From positions 13,846 to 77,845 of the forward strand of contig JACKIB010000026.1 of assembly GCA_020638695.1 (NCBI GenBank): a stretch of 64,000 nucleotides of DNA, given 5' to 3'. Of the stretch, positions 40,850 through 49,133 are shown in pieces. The notes beneath the pieces were generated by a model, which saw nothing but the letters and a program-made list of their open reading frames with translations, was not told where the DNA came from and searched no databases. The translations under genes and the position numbers were made by a program. The stretch is from Planctomycetota bacterium (GTDB taxonomy: Bacteria > Planctomycetota > UBA1135 > UBA2386). Numbering within the stretch: the first letter of the stretch is position 1; each line of letters begins with the position of its first letter.

Positions 40850-41017
40850 ATGGCAGGCAAGCCCAAGAAGAAGCTGGAGATCGTCTACCTGGTCTGCTCG
40901 GAGACCGGCGAGCGCAACTACACCATCCGGAAGAAGACCGGCACCGAGAAGCTCTCGTTGAAGAAGTACTGCCCGCGGCTCCGCCGGCACACGCTGCACA
41001 ACGAGAAGAAGAAGTAG
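40850..41017 (+). CDS. rpmG: 50S ribosomal protein L33
   Basis: The product is 55 residues: MAGKPKKKLEIVYLVCSETG, then RNYTIRKKTGTEKLSLKKYCPRLRRHTLHNEKKK. The pattern Y-x-x-x-K-N/K-K-x-x-x-x-K-L-x-x-x-K-Y-C-P-x-x-x-x-H-T is that of L33. It has single cysteines where the zinc form has CxxC pairs, so it is a form without a complete zinc site. The start at 40850 has AGAGGCG seven bases upstream. A promoter TTGACC-N16-TAGGCT precedes it. rpmG here is not next to secE or nusG. Confidence 0.93.
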   Translation: MAGKPKKKLEIVYLVCSETGERNYTIRKKTGTEKLSLKKYCPRLRRHTLHNEKKK

Positions 41018-41100
41018 CCCGCGCGCGGCCGCAGCGATCGCCGCGCAGGCCACATCCCTTGCCGGTGCGTGCGGATCGGCCCGGCGCACCGCGTCGCCTA

Positions 41101-41515
41101 GCGCAGACCGCGCGTCGGTCGGGCGCGGATGCGCACGAGGCAATCCCATCGGGGAAGGGCTGTGCGCTTCTCCCGCTGCAGCGCTAGTCGCCGCGTAACA
41201 TCGCGTCGCCCGCGCACCCCCGCGGTGCCGTCCACGGAATAGCGCGAGTTGCGCCGACGAACCGGTGCGCCGGGCTTCGCAGAACCGCGAGTCGGTCGGG
41301 CGCGGATGCGCACGGAGCAATCCCATCCGCGGCGTGGTGAGTCGGGGAAGGGCTGTGCGCTTCTCCCGCTGCGGTGCCAGTCGCCGCGTGACACCGCGTC
41401 GCCCGCGCGCCCCGCGGTGCCGTCCACGGAATGGCGCGAGTTGCGCCGACGAACAACTGCAACGGGCTTCGCAGAACCGCGAGTCAGCTGGGTGCGAACT
41501 TGCACGCGCCATCCC
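41101..41515. repeat. Tandem direct repeat, 178-193 bp unit, about 2.2 copies
   Basis: Unit 1 is 41101-41278, unit 2 is 41279-41471 and a partial third runs from 41472. All start near GCAGAACCGCGAGTCGGTCG and contain GAAGGGCTGTGCGCTTCTCC and GGTGCCGTCCACGGAAT. Unit 1 lacks about 15 bases (CCGCGGCGTGGTGAG) found in unit 2. The stretch from 41018 to 41709 contains no gene; open frames across it are GC shadows. The copies differ at many positions, so this is an old duplication. It is unrelated to the CTAG palindromes. Confidence 0.75.
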
Positions 41516-41709
41516 CGTTCCTCGGTGCCCCGCGTCGGGCGCGGCAGAACGAGACTGGACGCTGCGCAGTGTCCGGTATGGACCCACGCGCCGCGTGGCT
41601 GCGGCGAGACTTCGACCGTCACACCGAGTCGTTGCACATCCCTTGTGTCGCGGTGCGCGGAACGTCGCAGGGCAGTCCGGCGCCGTCGTGCGCACCGGGT
41701 CCCCGCTCC

Positions 41710-43176
41710 TCACCGTCCCGTGTCGGGCAGCGACCGATCGAGGATCGCGCGGAGCCGCGTGCGGTCGCCGGGCAGCAGTGCCGGGTTGCCGCGCAGCAGC
41801 GCCGCGACCCGTGCAGTTGCGTTCGGGTCGCCGCGCTGCGCCAGGTTCTCCAGGGCCGACACCACCGAACCGAGCCGCGTGGAGTCGCCGGCTGTCCCGC
41901 GGTCCTCGAGCACCGAAGTCAGTGCGCGTTCGCCCTCGGCGGTGTCGCAGCGCGCGGAGATCACCAACATCGCCCGGGTGCGCACCTCGGTCGACGGATC
42001 ATTGGCGAACGCTGTGCGCGCGACGTCGAGCCCTGCAGCTCCACCCTGGAACCCGAGTCCTGTCACCAGCTGTGCGCGATAGCTCGGCCGGGTTCCGTCG
42101 GCGAGGCTGCGTTCGTAGGCCTCGGCGAGCAACTTCGGTGCGCGGCTCGAGAGGACCATGAACGCACCCGTCATCGCCTGGCTGTCGATCGCCGACAACC
42201 GCTCGAGAATCGGCAGCGAGTCGGCCGGGGCGATTGTCGATGCGGCCAGTGCCGCGAGTTCCGCAGCTGCGCTGTGGTCGCGCTTCTCCAAGATCTCCTG
42301 CAGCACGAGCTCTCGGAATCTCCCGCCCTCGGCGGTGAGCAGGTGGCGCATCGCCGCCAGGCGCTTGGACGGATTGGTGTCGTGCTGGAACAGCAGTGCC
42401 AAGCTGGCCAGCTCCGTCGAGCTGCGCGCCCCGCTGGCTTCGAGGTTGCGCCAGAGCGTCTCCAACAACCGGACCACGTGGGGCACCAGGAAGCCGTCCT
42501 CGGTGGCAGTGAGGGCCAGGTCCAGGATCGCCTGCTCGTGGACGATCCCGAGGTAGCGCGCGCCGATCAGCAACCCGGAGAGCTCGGCGGCAATGCGCTC
42601 GTCCTGTGGCAGGCAGGCGAGTAGAGCGTGGACGAGGTCGTCGAGGGCACGGCGCGATCCACCGTGTTCGAACCGCGCCAACCGCCGAGCGAGCCCGAAC
42701 CGAAGGAGCCCCAGGCACAGCGCGCGGCAGACTCTGGAACGCTCGGTGTGATCTTCCGACAGGATGCCGGTGAGTTCGTGCAGTGCGGCGCTGTCGGACT
42801 CCGGCACGCGGTTGCGCAGCAGGTCGAGCACCTTCTCGGCCAGCGCTTCCAACCGGGCGGCCTCGGACTCTTCGCCCGCCTTGCGTGCGGCGATGCCGCG
42901 CACGCTCAGCGCGACCAGCCGCTCGAACAGCTCGCCGAACTCGAGCGAGCCCGGGTCGGCCAGCCCCTCGCCCGCGGTGGCGCTCAGCGCGGCGCGGTGC
43001 ACCGGTCGAGCCGCGTCGGGTTTGCCCGCTCGGGGCGCGGCCGGAGGACTCGCAGGCTGCTGCGGGACAACCAACCGCAGACTGCCCAGCAGGAGACACG
43101 CGGCGACACCGCCGCCCGCCGCGAGTAGCGGCAGGGCGGCGACACGGCGGCGCTCGCGGGATTGCCGCCGGGCCAT
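41710..43176 (-). CDS. Membrane-anchored HEAT-repeat-like protein
   Basis: The product is 488 residues. A basic N-terminus and membrane helix (LPLLAAGGGVAACLLLGSLRLVV) anchor it, followed by a Pro/Ala linker and a long all-helical region: repeated pairs such as LAALALLFQHDTN.., LERLSAIDSQAMTGAFMVLSSRAPKLL, TRAMLVISARCDTAEGERALTSVL and VVSALENLAQRGDPNATARVAALL, typical of HEAT-type scaffolds. There is no catalytic motif. The start overlaps the stop of the upstream secreted protein (TGATG). Confidence 0.68.
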   Translation of the reverse strand: MARRQSRERRRVAALPLLAAGGGVAACLLLGSLRLVVPQQPASPPAAPRAGKPDAARPVHRAALSATAGEGLADPGSLEFGELFERLVALSVRGIAARKAGEESEAARLEALAEKVLDLLRNRVPESDSAALHELTGILSEDHTERSRVCRALCLGLLRFGLARRLARFEHGGSRRALDDLVHALLACLPQDERIAAELSGLLIGARYLGIVHEQAILDLALTATEDGFLVPHVVRLLETLWRNLEASGARSSTELASLALLFQHDTNPSKRLAAMRHLLTAEGGRFRELVLQEILEKRDHSAAAELAALAASTIAPADSLPILERLSAIDSQAMTGAFMVLSSRAPKLLAEAYERSLADGTRPSYRAQLVTGLGFQGGAAGLDVARTAFANDPSTEVRTRAMLVISARCDTAEGERALTSVLEDRGTAGDSTRLGSVVSALENLAQRGDPNATARVAALLRGNPALLPGDRTRLRAILDRSLPDTGR

Positions 43177-43640
43177 CAGCGGACGCCCGCGGTCGGCTGC
43201 GGTAGGCCGATGCTGCACGGAATCTGTGCGATGTCGGGCACCTCCCCGTGGTTGACGGCGCTCTTCACCTGGCAGTGCGAACCGATCGGGATGAACAGGA
43301 ACCAGCGCGAGTTGCACTGGTACGTGATCAGCTTGACCCCCAGTGTCCCGACTCGCTTGGTGAAGTAGCCCTTCTTCGCCATCCGCTCGTTGTGCGCTGG
43401 CGTCGCGATCGAGTACGCCGGGCAGGCACCGGCCTTGACGGAGGCACGGATCGGGCCGCTGTTGACCTCGATGCCGGTCCCGCACGTGGTGACGTGGTAG
43501 GCGACGTCGGTTGCCGGGACGGGCCGCACGCCTTCGTCGGGGCAGGTCTCGGCGCAGGGGATCGCCGCCACGCAGAGCAGCGACGCGAGGGTGAGAATCG
43601 GGACCGTCCGAACGGAACGACGGTTCGAGTGGATGATCAT
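43176..43640 (-). CDS. Small secreted cysteine-rich protein
   Basis: The product is 154 residues. The signal peptide is VPILTLASLLCVAAIPCAE. The mature protein has seven cysteines (ETCPDEG, VTTCGTG, GACPAYS, YQCNSRW, SHCQVKS, IPCSIG and one near the signal end), consistent with disulfides outside the cell. It has an excellent Shine-Dalgarno AGGAGG before the ATG at 43640. The family is unknown. Its coupling to the HEAT-like membrane protein suggests a shared role in the envelope. Confidence 0.65.
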   Translation of the reverse strand: MIIHSNRRSVRTVPILTLASLLCVAAIPCAETCPDEGVRPVPATDVAYHVTTCGTGIEVNSGPIRASVKAGACPAYSIATPAHNERMAKKGYFTKRVGTLGVKLITYQCNSRWFLFIPIGSHCQVKSAVNHGEVPDIAQIPCSIGLPQPTAGVR

Positions 43641-43761
43641 GGAAACCTCCTGGGTTCGGCGCGGCACCTGCCGCGCTCTCGAGCCCTGTGCCCGGGTCGG
43701 CCCGGAGGTGTCACACCGATCGCCGAATCTCGCGTCGGGTCGCTCGCGATCTCTCGCGCGC

Positions 43762-44544
43762 TCAGGCTTCCGGGTGGAACGCGGAGGTCGACATTCCGCC
43801 GTCGACAGCGAGCGTCTGTCCGGTGACGTAGGCGCTCGCTTCGCTGGCCAGGAACACCACCACGCCGACCAAGTCCTCGTCTCGGCCGGTGCGGCGCAGC
43901 GGTGTGGCGCGCAGGATGCGCGCCAGGTAGTCGGGGTCGGCCAGCAGCTTCTCGGTCAGCGGTGTGTGGAAGTACCAGGGGGCGATGCAGTTCACGCGCA
44001 CGCCGTGTGGTCCCCACTCCTGGGCGAGCGAGCGGGTCATCTGACCGATCGCCGCCTTGGTGGCACCGTAGGCCACGCCGGTGGGCATCCCCACGACGCC
44101 TGCCACCGAGCCGATGTGAATGACGCTGCCCGAACCGCGTTCGACCATGCCGGCGCCCGCGGCGCGCGTCATGAAGAACACCGAGTCGAGGTTGGTCTGC
44201 AGTACCGTGCGCCAGCTCTCGTCGCTGGTTTCGAGAGTCGGGGTGCGGATGTTGGTGCCGGCGTTGTTCACCAGGATGTCGAGGCCACCCCACGCGGCGA
44301 CCACCTCGTCGACGACCCGCTGAGCTGCGTCGGGGCGTGTGATGTCGGCGGGGACCGCGAGACCGCGGCGACCGGCGGCGCGCACTTCCGCGGCACACTC
44401 CTCCAGCGGGGCCGCACTGCGCGCGGTGACGGCGACATCGGCCCCGGCGGTTGCGAGGCCCCGAGCGATCACGCGTCCGAGGCCGCGGCTCGCACCCGTG
44501 ACCAGGGCGCGGCGGCCAGTGAGAGAGAAAAGCTCCGATGGCAT
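43762..44544 (-). CDS. Short-chain dehydrogenase (gluconate 5-dehydrogenase / KduD-like)
   Basis: The product is 260 residues. The NAD(P) motif TGASRGLGRVIARGL is followed by VNNAGTNIRTPTLETSDESWRTVLQTNLDSVF, the active-site Ser in IHIGSVAGVVG, and Y-G-A-T-K in VAYGATKAAIGQMTRSLAQEWGPHGVRVNCIAPW. The blocks NIRTPTLE and IAPWYFHTPLTEKL are like those of gluconate 5-dehydrogenase and KduD-type SDRs. The ATG at 44544 follows TATGCT by 11 bases. The downstream and upstream genes are on other transcription units. Confidence 0.82.
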   Translation of the reverse strand: MPSELFSLTGRRALVTGASRGLGRVIARGLATAGADVAVTARSAAPLEECAAEVRAAGRRGLAVPADITRPDAAQRVVDEVVAAWGGLDILVNNAGTNIRTPTLETSDESWRTVLQTNLDSVFFMTRAAGAGMVERGSGSVIHIGSVAGVVGMPTGVAYGATKAAIGQMTRSLAQEWGPHGVRVNCIAPWYFHTPLTEKLLADPDYLARILRATPLRRTGRDEDLVGVVVFLASEASAYVTGQTLAVDGGMSTSAFHPEA

Positions 44545-44555
44545 GGCGGCGAGGG

Positions 44556-44561
44556 AGCATA
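44556..44561 (-). promoter_or_regulatory. -10 box TATGCT, 11 bases before the SDR start
   Basis: On the minus strand GTTATGCT is followed by CCCTCGCCGCC and ATG at 44544. No Shine-Dalgarno sequence is seen. The transcript would be almost leaderless. Confidence 0.4.
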
Positions 44562-44698
44562 ACTCGGGATGCGCGGCGGCGGCACCGGACGAACGGGCAC
44601 TTCCGGCGGGGGAGCTACTCGCCACCCGGCGCCGGGCTAGAATGCGCGGCCAACGCGCCCATGCCCGCGTTCGATCACTTCATCTCGGAGAACGTATC

Positions 44699-45604
44699 TT
44701 GAAGCAGCTCACTCTCGTCACCCTCGTCCTCGGTGCGTCACTTGCCGCGCAGACCGGCACCTTTGTCCCCTACGGCACCTCCTGCTCCGGCGGCGGCGGC
44801 GCATCCTGTGTCTCGGCCAACGACACCGCACCGATCGTGCTCGGGGCGGTGACGGGAGCTTCGGCGAATTTTGCGATCCGCTCCAACAGCGGCAGCACGA
44901 CACGCGTCATCTGCGGCTTCCAGCTCTACACCCGGACCAGCAACGCCGCCACCACGGCGGTCGACGCGTGGATCTACGACGCTTCGAGCGGCGCGCCGAA
45001 CAACATGCTCGCGGCGACCAAGATCCAGATGACGCCGACCCAGGGGTGGCAGGTCGCGACCTTCAGCACGCCGGTGATCATCAACGCGAACACCGACTTC
45101 TTCCTGGTGTTCAGCAACCTGCAAGCACGCTGCAACCCGCTGCCGATCATCTCCGGTGGCACCAACCAGGTGCACTACTGGAACGGCCCGCCGAGCTGGA
45201 GCGGTCCGTGGGCCACGAATCCTTGGGTCTACCAGGTGCTGTGCTGTGGCGGTGGCCCGGCCCCGGCGATCGGCAACACGGGTGTGCCGACCATCAACCA
45301 GTCGTTCAGCATCGACCTGTCGAATGCGCCGGCGAACGCCAACAGCTTGCTGGCGATCGGCGTCGGGAAGACCAACATCGATCTGAGCATCATCGGTGCG
45401 CCGGGTTGCACGCTCTACACCAACCCGTTGCTGATCCTGGCTGCCCCGACCAACTCCGCGGGCGCCCGGGCGCAGACGCTCGCACTGCCCAACGACCCAG
45501 CGCTCGTGAACTTCAAGTTCCACTGCCAGTACGGGGTCGCCTCGGGGGCCAACCCCGCCGGCATCCTGTTCTCCGACGGCGGCGAAGCGACGGTCGGCAA
45601 GTAG
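44699..45604 (+). CDS. Secreted beta-rich protein with C-terminal Planctomycetota-type domain
   Basis: The product is 301 residues. The start is a TTG at 44699, directly followed by the signal peptide KQLTLVTLVLGASLAAQTG; GGAG lies nine bases upstream. The mature part starts with a Cys- and Gly-rich stretch (GTSCSGGGGASCVSAND), has a jelly-roll-like pattern (VICGFQLYTRTSNAATTAVDAWIYDAS, FFLVFSNLQARCNPLP), and ends with GAPGCTLYTNPLLILAAPTN..LVNFKFHCQYGV, a tail seen in many secreted proteins of this group. It may bind a surface or a polymer, but the function is unknown. Confidence 0.75.
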   Translation: MKQLTLVTLVLGASLAAQTGTFVPYGTSCSGGGGASCVSANDTAPIVLGAVTGASANFAIRSNSGSTTRVICGFQLYTRTSNAATTAVDAWIYDASSGAPNNMLAATKIQMTPTQGWQVATFSTPVIINANTDFFLVFSNLQARCNPLPIISGGTNQVHYWNGPPSWSGPWATNPWVYQVLCCGGGPAPAIGNTGVPTINQSFSIDLSNAPANANSLLAIGVGKTNIDLSIIGAPGCTLYTNPLLILAAPTNSAGARAQTLALPNDPALVNFKFHCQYGVASGANPAGILFSDGGEATVGK

Positions 45605-46189
45605 TCAAGTGACGCTTCCGCCGAGCGGCAGGCGCGCCCGCACGAGGTGGCGTGCCCCGCCCGGCAGCAGCTGGCTCTCGTAGAGCACCACGGCATCGAG
45701 CGGCAGCTCGACGGTTCGCCAGCCGAGGTCGAGTGCCGGGAGTCGTCGGTCGCGCAGCCGACCGAGGGTCAGGTGGGGGTGGAAAGCGCGCCGATCGGCC
45801 GGGAACCCTGCGGCTCGAACCGCACGTTCGACCGCGCGAGCGAGTTCGGTCAGCGCCGCGCCGCCATCGACCCCCAGCGCGACGACCCGTGGTCGTCGTC
45901 GATCGGGAAATGCGAAAGGCGGCGTGAGCGAGAGTCGACCCGTCGGCAGCGTGGCCAGCTCGGCGCTTGCCGCGGCCACGAGTTCCGCGACTGCGCGCTC
46001 CGGGATGTCGCCGAGGAAGCGAACGGTGACGTGCAGGTTGTCGAGCGCCACCCATCGCAGGGCGTCGCCGAACGGTCGTGCGCGCAGTGTCTGCAGCACG
46101 GCGCGAAGCGGCGGGCGGGCCTCGTCGGGGATCGGCACGGCGAAGAACGCGCGCAGGGTCGCTGCCCCCGGACTCGCGACGTCGTTCAC
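45605..46189 (-). CDS. thpR: RNA 2',3'-cyclic phosphodiesterase (2'-5' RNA ligase family)
   Basis: The product is 194 residues with the two H-x-T/S-x motifs of the 2H phosphoesterase superfamily: LHVTVRFLGD at about residue 46 and FHPHLTLGRLRD at about 132. The N-terminal RAFFAVPIPDEARPPL is typical of ThpR. The enzyme opens 2',3'-cyclic phosphates in RNA or acts on tRNA halves. The start is GTG at 46189, five bases after the WD40 protein's stop; the longer open frame upstream is shadow. It ends next to the convergent secreted-protein stop. Confidence 0.88.
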   Translation of the reverse strand: MNDVASPGAATLRAFFAVPIPDEARPPLRAVLQTLRARPFGDALRWVALDNLHVTVRFLGDIPERAVAELVAAASAELATLPTGRLSLTPPFAFPDRRRPRVVALGVDGGAALTELARAVERAVRAAGFPADRRAFHPHLTLGRLRDRRLPALDLGWRTVELPLDAVVLYESQLLPGGARHLVRARLPLGGSVT

Positions 46190-46194
46190 GACCG

Positions 46195-48045
46195 CTACGG
46201 CAAGCGTCGGATGTCGACCAGCCGCACCGTGTAGTCCGCCATCCCGAGGGCGAGCAACACCCCCTTGCGGTCGAATGCGAGTGTTCGCACGCCGCCGCGG
46301 ACCTTCAACTGCTTGAGCAGCTTGAAGCGACGCGTCTCGTGGATGCGCAGCGCCGACGGGGTGGCCACCGCCAGCACGCGGCCGTCCGGACCGCTCGCCA
46401 GTGCCCGGATCGGGTGGTCGCCGATCTCGAACTTGTCGACCAGCCGGCCGGTCGCCGGGTCGAACTGGCGGACGATCGACTGACCTGCCCCGACGCACAG
46501 CAAGCGTTTGTCGTCGAGCAACGCCAGTGCCTCGAGCTGTTTGCCGCGGTATGGCACCGCGGTCGCCATGGGCTTCGCGCCGCGCAGGTCGAATACCCAG
46601 AAGCCGCCTTCGCCACCCGCGGCGGCGATCCGACCCGACGGTGCGATCACCACGTGACGCGGGTCGGCGTCGACCGGCAGCGCGGTGCTGGTACCGGCGG
46701 GCAATTGCCACAGCAACAACTTCGATTCGGCGAACGCGGTCAGAGCCGAGCTTCCGTCCGGCGCGACCACGAACCGCCGCAGCTTGCCCTTCGGGGTCTC
46801 GATCGGCGTGGGTTCGCGGCCCGGGTCGAAGTAGCGCAGCGGCCCGTGCTGGGGCGCCACCCAAACCCGTCCCTTGGGGTTACCCGCCCACCCGACGCCG
46901 CGAATCGGCCCGTCGCTCGCGCGGACCCGTCGCAGCAGCTTCCCGGTGCGCACTTCCCACAGGATCGTGGACCCGTCGCGTGCCCCGGAGACCAGCGACT
47001 TGCCGTCGGGGCTGAACGACAGGCTGTCGACTTCGCCCTCGTGCCCTCCCTGGTCGTGCGTCTCGGCACCGGTTTCCGCGCGCCAGAAGCGCAGCCCCTC
47101 GCCATTGCCGCCGCTGCTCGCGATCAACTTGCCATCGGGTGAGGCCACGACTCGGCGCACCGCCTGGGCGCTGCGGGTGTGCTGCCACGTGCACTTTCCG
47201 GTGGTCAGGTCGATTCGGGCCAGGGTCCCGTGCTGGCCGCCGGCGAACAACGACGCGCCGTCGGCGCCGAAGGCGAGCGTCTGGATCGCGTCGTCGAGCG
47301 GCTGCAAGGTCTTCTCGACCGCGAGCGAGGGGAGGCGGAACAGCATCACCTTCTTGCCCAACGAGACGGCGAGGATCGTGTTGTCGGGTGCGAGGGCGAG
47401 GGTGTGCGGTGCCGACTCCAGGGCGACTTCGCGCGGTTCCCCGTCGAGATCGCACCCGAGCAGCAGGTGTGGTTCGCGGCCGATCGCCAACACCTGTTTG
47501 CCGGCGCTCAGCACCACGCGGTAGATGACCTTGGCGCGGAACGGGACGGTGCGCAGGCGACTACCGCGGTCGAAGTCGAAGATCGAGAGTTTGCCGGCCC
47601 GCGGCTCGGTGCACACGATCCGGCGTCCCGCGTCGTCGACCGCCACCCGCGGCGAGCCGTCGACGTCGCCGATCTTGAAGTCGTGCACCGGCTTGTCCGG
47701 GCGCGCCGTGCTCCACACCCGCAGGTGGCGGCGGGTCACCGTGACCAGTCGCGTACCGCGGCGGGCGAATGCCACCCCGGTGATGCCGTGTCGGTCCGCC
47801 TCGATGTGGCGGGCGCGGCTGCCGTCGTGGGCATTCCACAGGTCGACGGTGCCGTTCTCGTTGGCGGTCGCGATCAGCTTGCCGTCCGGGCTGAACGCGG
47901 CGTCGAGGATCCCCTTGCCGCCGATGCGCGCGGGCGTGCCGAGGGTGCGCAATCCGGGCTTGTTCTGAGCGGCGACCGGACCGGCGAGCACGGCGGCCGA
48001 CAGGGCGAGGGTGCAGGGGAGGTGGGCCGCGCGGAGGAACTGCAT
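46195..48045 (-). CDS. Secreted WD40 repeat protein
   Basis: The product is 616 residues. The signal peptide ends AAVLAGPVAAQN. Then at least ten WD40-type blades follow, for example ILDAAFSPDGKLIATANENGTVDLWNAHDG and VDSLSFSPDGKSLVSGARDGSTILWEVRTG. Pairs of propellers in the periplasm or on the surface usually form scaffolds. There is no kinase domain. It is cotranscribed with thpR, five bases downstream of its stop, an odd pairing of extracellular scaffold and RNA enzyme. Confidence 0.85.
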   Translation of the reverse strand: MQFLRAAHLPCTLALSAAVLAGPVAAQNKPGLRTLGTPARIGGKGILDAAFSPDGKLIATANENGTVDLWNAHDGSRARHIEADRHGITGVAFARRGTRLVTVTRRHLRVWSTARPDKPVHDFKIGDVDGSPRVAVDDAGRRIVCTEPRAGKLSIFDFDRGSRLRTVPFRAKVIYRVVLSAGKQVLAIGREPHLLLGCDLDGEPREVALESAPHTLALAPDNTILAVSLGKKVMLFRLPSLAVEKTLQPLDDAIQTLAFGADGASLFAGGQHGTLARIDLTTGKCTWQHTRSAQAVRRVVASPDGKLIASSGGNGEGLRFWRAETGAETHDQGGHEGEVDSLSFSPDGKSLVSGARDGSTILWEVRTGKLLRRVRASDGPIRGVGWAGNPKGRVWVAPQHGPLRYFDPGREPTPIETPKGKLRRFVVAPDGSSALTAFAESKLLLWQLPAGTSTALPVDADPRHVVIAPSGRIAAAGGEGGFWVFDLRGAKPMATAVPYRGKQLEALALLDDKRLLCVGAGQSIVRQFDPATGRLVDKFEIGDHPIRALASGPDGRVLAVATPSALRIHETRRFKLLKQLKVRGGVRTLAFDRKGVLLALGMADYTVRLVDIRRLP

Positions 48046-48218
48046 GGTCGGGGTAGGTGTTCGGGTGCCCGCCGGCAGGGGCGTGTTCCGCGCAAGGCTA
48101 CCCGTCGCCGCCCTCCGGCCGGTCTCGATTCGGGACCGTGGGTGCAGCGGGATCCCACAGCGGACGATGAGAGTGTCGGGGGACTGAACGGGCGGCGCGC
48201 GCCCAGGAAGGTGGGAGC

Positions 48219-48992
48219 ATGATCGGAGGAATCGGCGGAACGGAAGGGTCCGGGTTGTTGCGGAGCTACGAGCGCCTCGCGAGCGGCAAGCGCCTGAATC
48301 GAGCCGCGGACGGTGCGGCCGAGCTGGCGACGGTGCAGCAGTATTTGGCGATCGAGGCGGGTGCGGCGCAGGGGCAACGCAACCTGTCCGACGGACAGAG
48401 CCTGCTTCGCGTCGCGGACGGTGCGCTCGACGGCGTGTCCGAACTGGTGGGGCGGATGCGTGAGCTCGTGGTGCAGGGCTCGAACGGCACGCTGAGTGAG
48501 CAGGATCGCGCAGTCATCCAGCAGGAGTACGACCAGCTCGCCGCAGAGGTCGACCGCATCGCTGGGGGTACCGAGTTCAACGGTCGGCGACTGCTGGACG
48601 GCAGCGCCGGGGGGCCGGGAACGGTGTCGATCTTCGGCGGCTCAGGCGCGCCGATCTCCGTCGAACTCGGTGCGCACGATGCCGCGACCCTCGGGCTGTC
48701 AGGGCTCGCGACCGACAGCCCGCAGTCGCTGCAGGCGATCGACGCCGCGATCGATTCGATCTCGCGCACGCGAACCCACATCGGCGCGGTCGAGCGGAGC
48801 ATCGACGCGCAGCGTACCCAGCTGGGTGCCACCGCGGAGGCAACCGCGGCGGCGCGTTCCCGCATCGAGGACACCGACTACGCGCGCGAAGCCGCCGAGC
48901 TCGCTCGCGCGCGGATCCTCGAGCGCACCGGGATCGCGGTGGAGATCCACCGTCGGATCCACCAGGGCGCCGCGACCGAACTCGTGCGCTGA
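48219..48992 (+). CDS. Short flagellin
   Basis: The product is 257 residues. The N-terminal helix contains YERLASGKRLNRAADGAAELA and GQRNLSDGQSLLRVADGALD and GRMRELVVQGSNGTLSEQD, matching the flagellin D0/D1 pattern; the C-terminal helix SRIEDTDYAREAAELARARILERTGIAV matches the C-terminal signature. The variable central domain is very small (FNGRRLLDGS..GLSGLA). The first about 20 residues of normal flagellins are absent, so the D0 N-terminus is shortened. The ATG is well placed after AAGGTGGGAG. It is encoded away from the flagellar cluster. It could be FlgL-like, though sequence favours filament protein. Confidence 0.82.
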   Translation: MIGGIGGTEGSGLLRSYERLASGKRLNRAADGAAELATVQQYLAIEAGAAQGQRNLSDGQSLLRVADGALDGVSELVGRMRELVVQGSNGTLSEQDRAVIQQEYDQLAAEVDRIAGGTEFNGRRLLDGSAGGPGTVSIFGGSGAPISVELGAHDAATLGLSGLATDSPQSLQAIDAAIDSISRTRTHIGAVERSIDAQRTQLGATAEATAAARSRIEDTDYAREAAELARARILERTGIAVEIHRRIHQGAATELVR

Positions 48993-48996
48993 GGTT

Positions 48997-49057
48997 CCGC
49001 CGGCCCTACGCCCGCTTGCGGCGTCGCAGCTCCTCAGCTCGTCCACCAACGAGCGCG
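48997..49057 (+). repeat. Pal-C partial copy with a covarying hairpin
   Basis: CCGCCGGCCCTACGCCCGCT matches the Pal-C middle, followed by CGTCGCAGCTCCTCAGC. The central stem-loop is GCTCGT-CCACCA-ACGAGC (49037-49054), where T-A of the consensus stem has become C-G on both sides. The arms beyond are lost. Confidence 0.75.
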
Positions 49058-49133
49058 AGCCCGCGGCCGCAGCGGGTTCGGCTCGGCCGTCGTTCCCCGT
49101 CACCGCAGCACGCCGCGTGGACGGGCGAGGACC

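Noticed and set aside
41098..41637. 179-codon open frame across the tandem repeat
   Set aside because: The frame is not preserved between repeat units and composition is Arg/Ala-rich shadow-like.
48046..48218. Sigma-28 promoter of the flagellin gene
   Set aside because: GACGATGA is -10-like, but no TAAA/TCAA element is found at 15-16 bases spacing.
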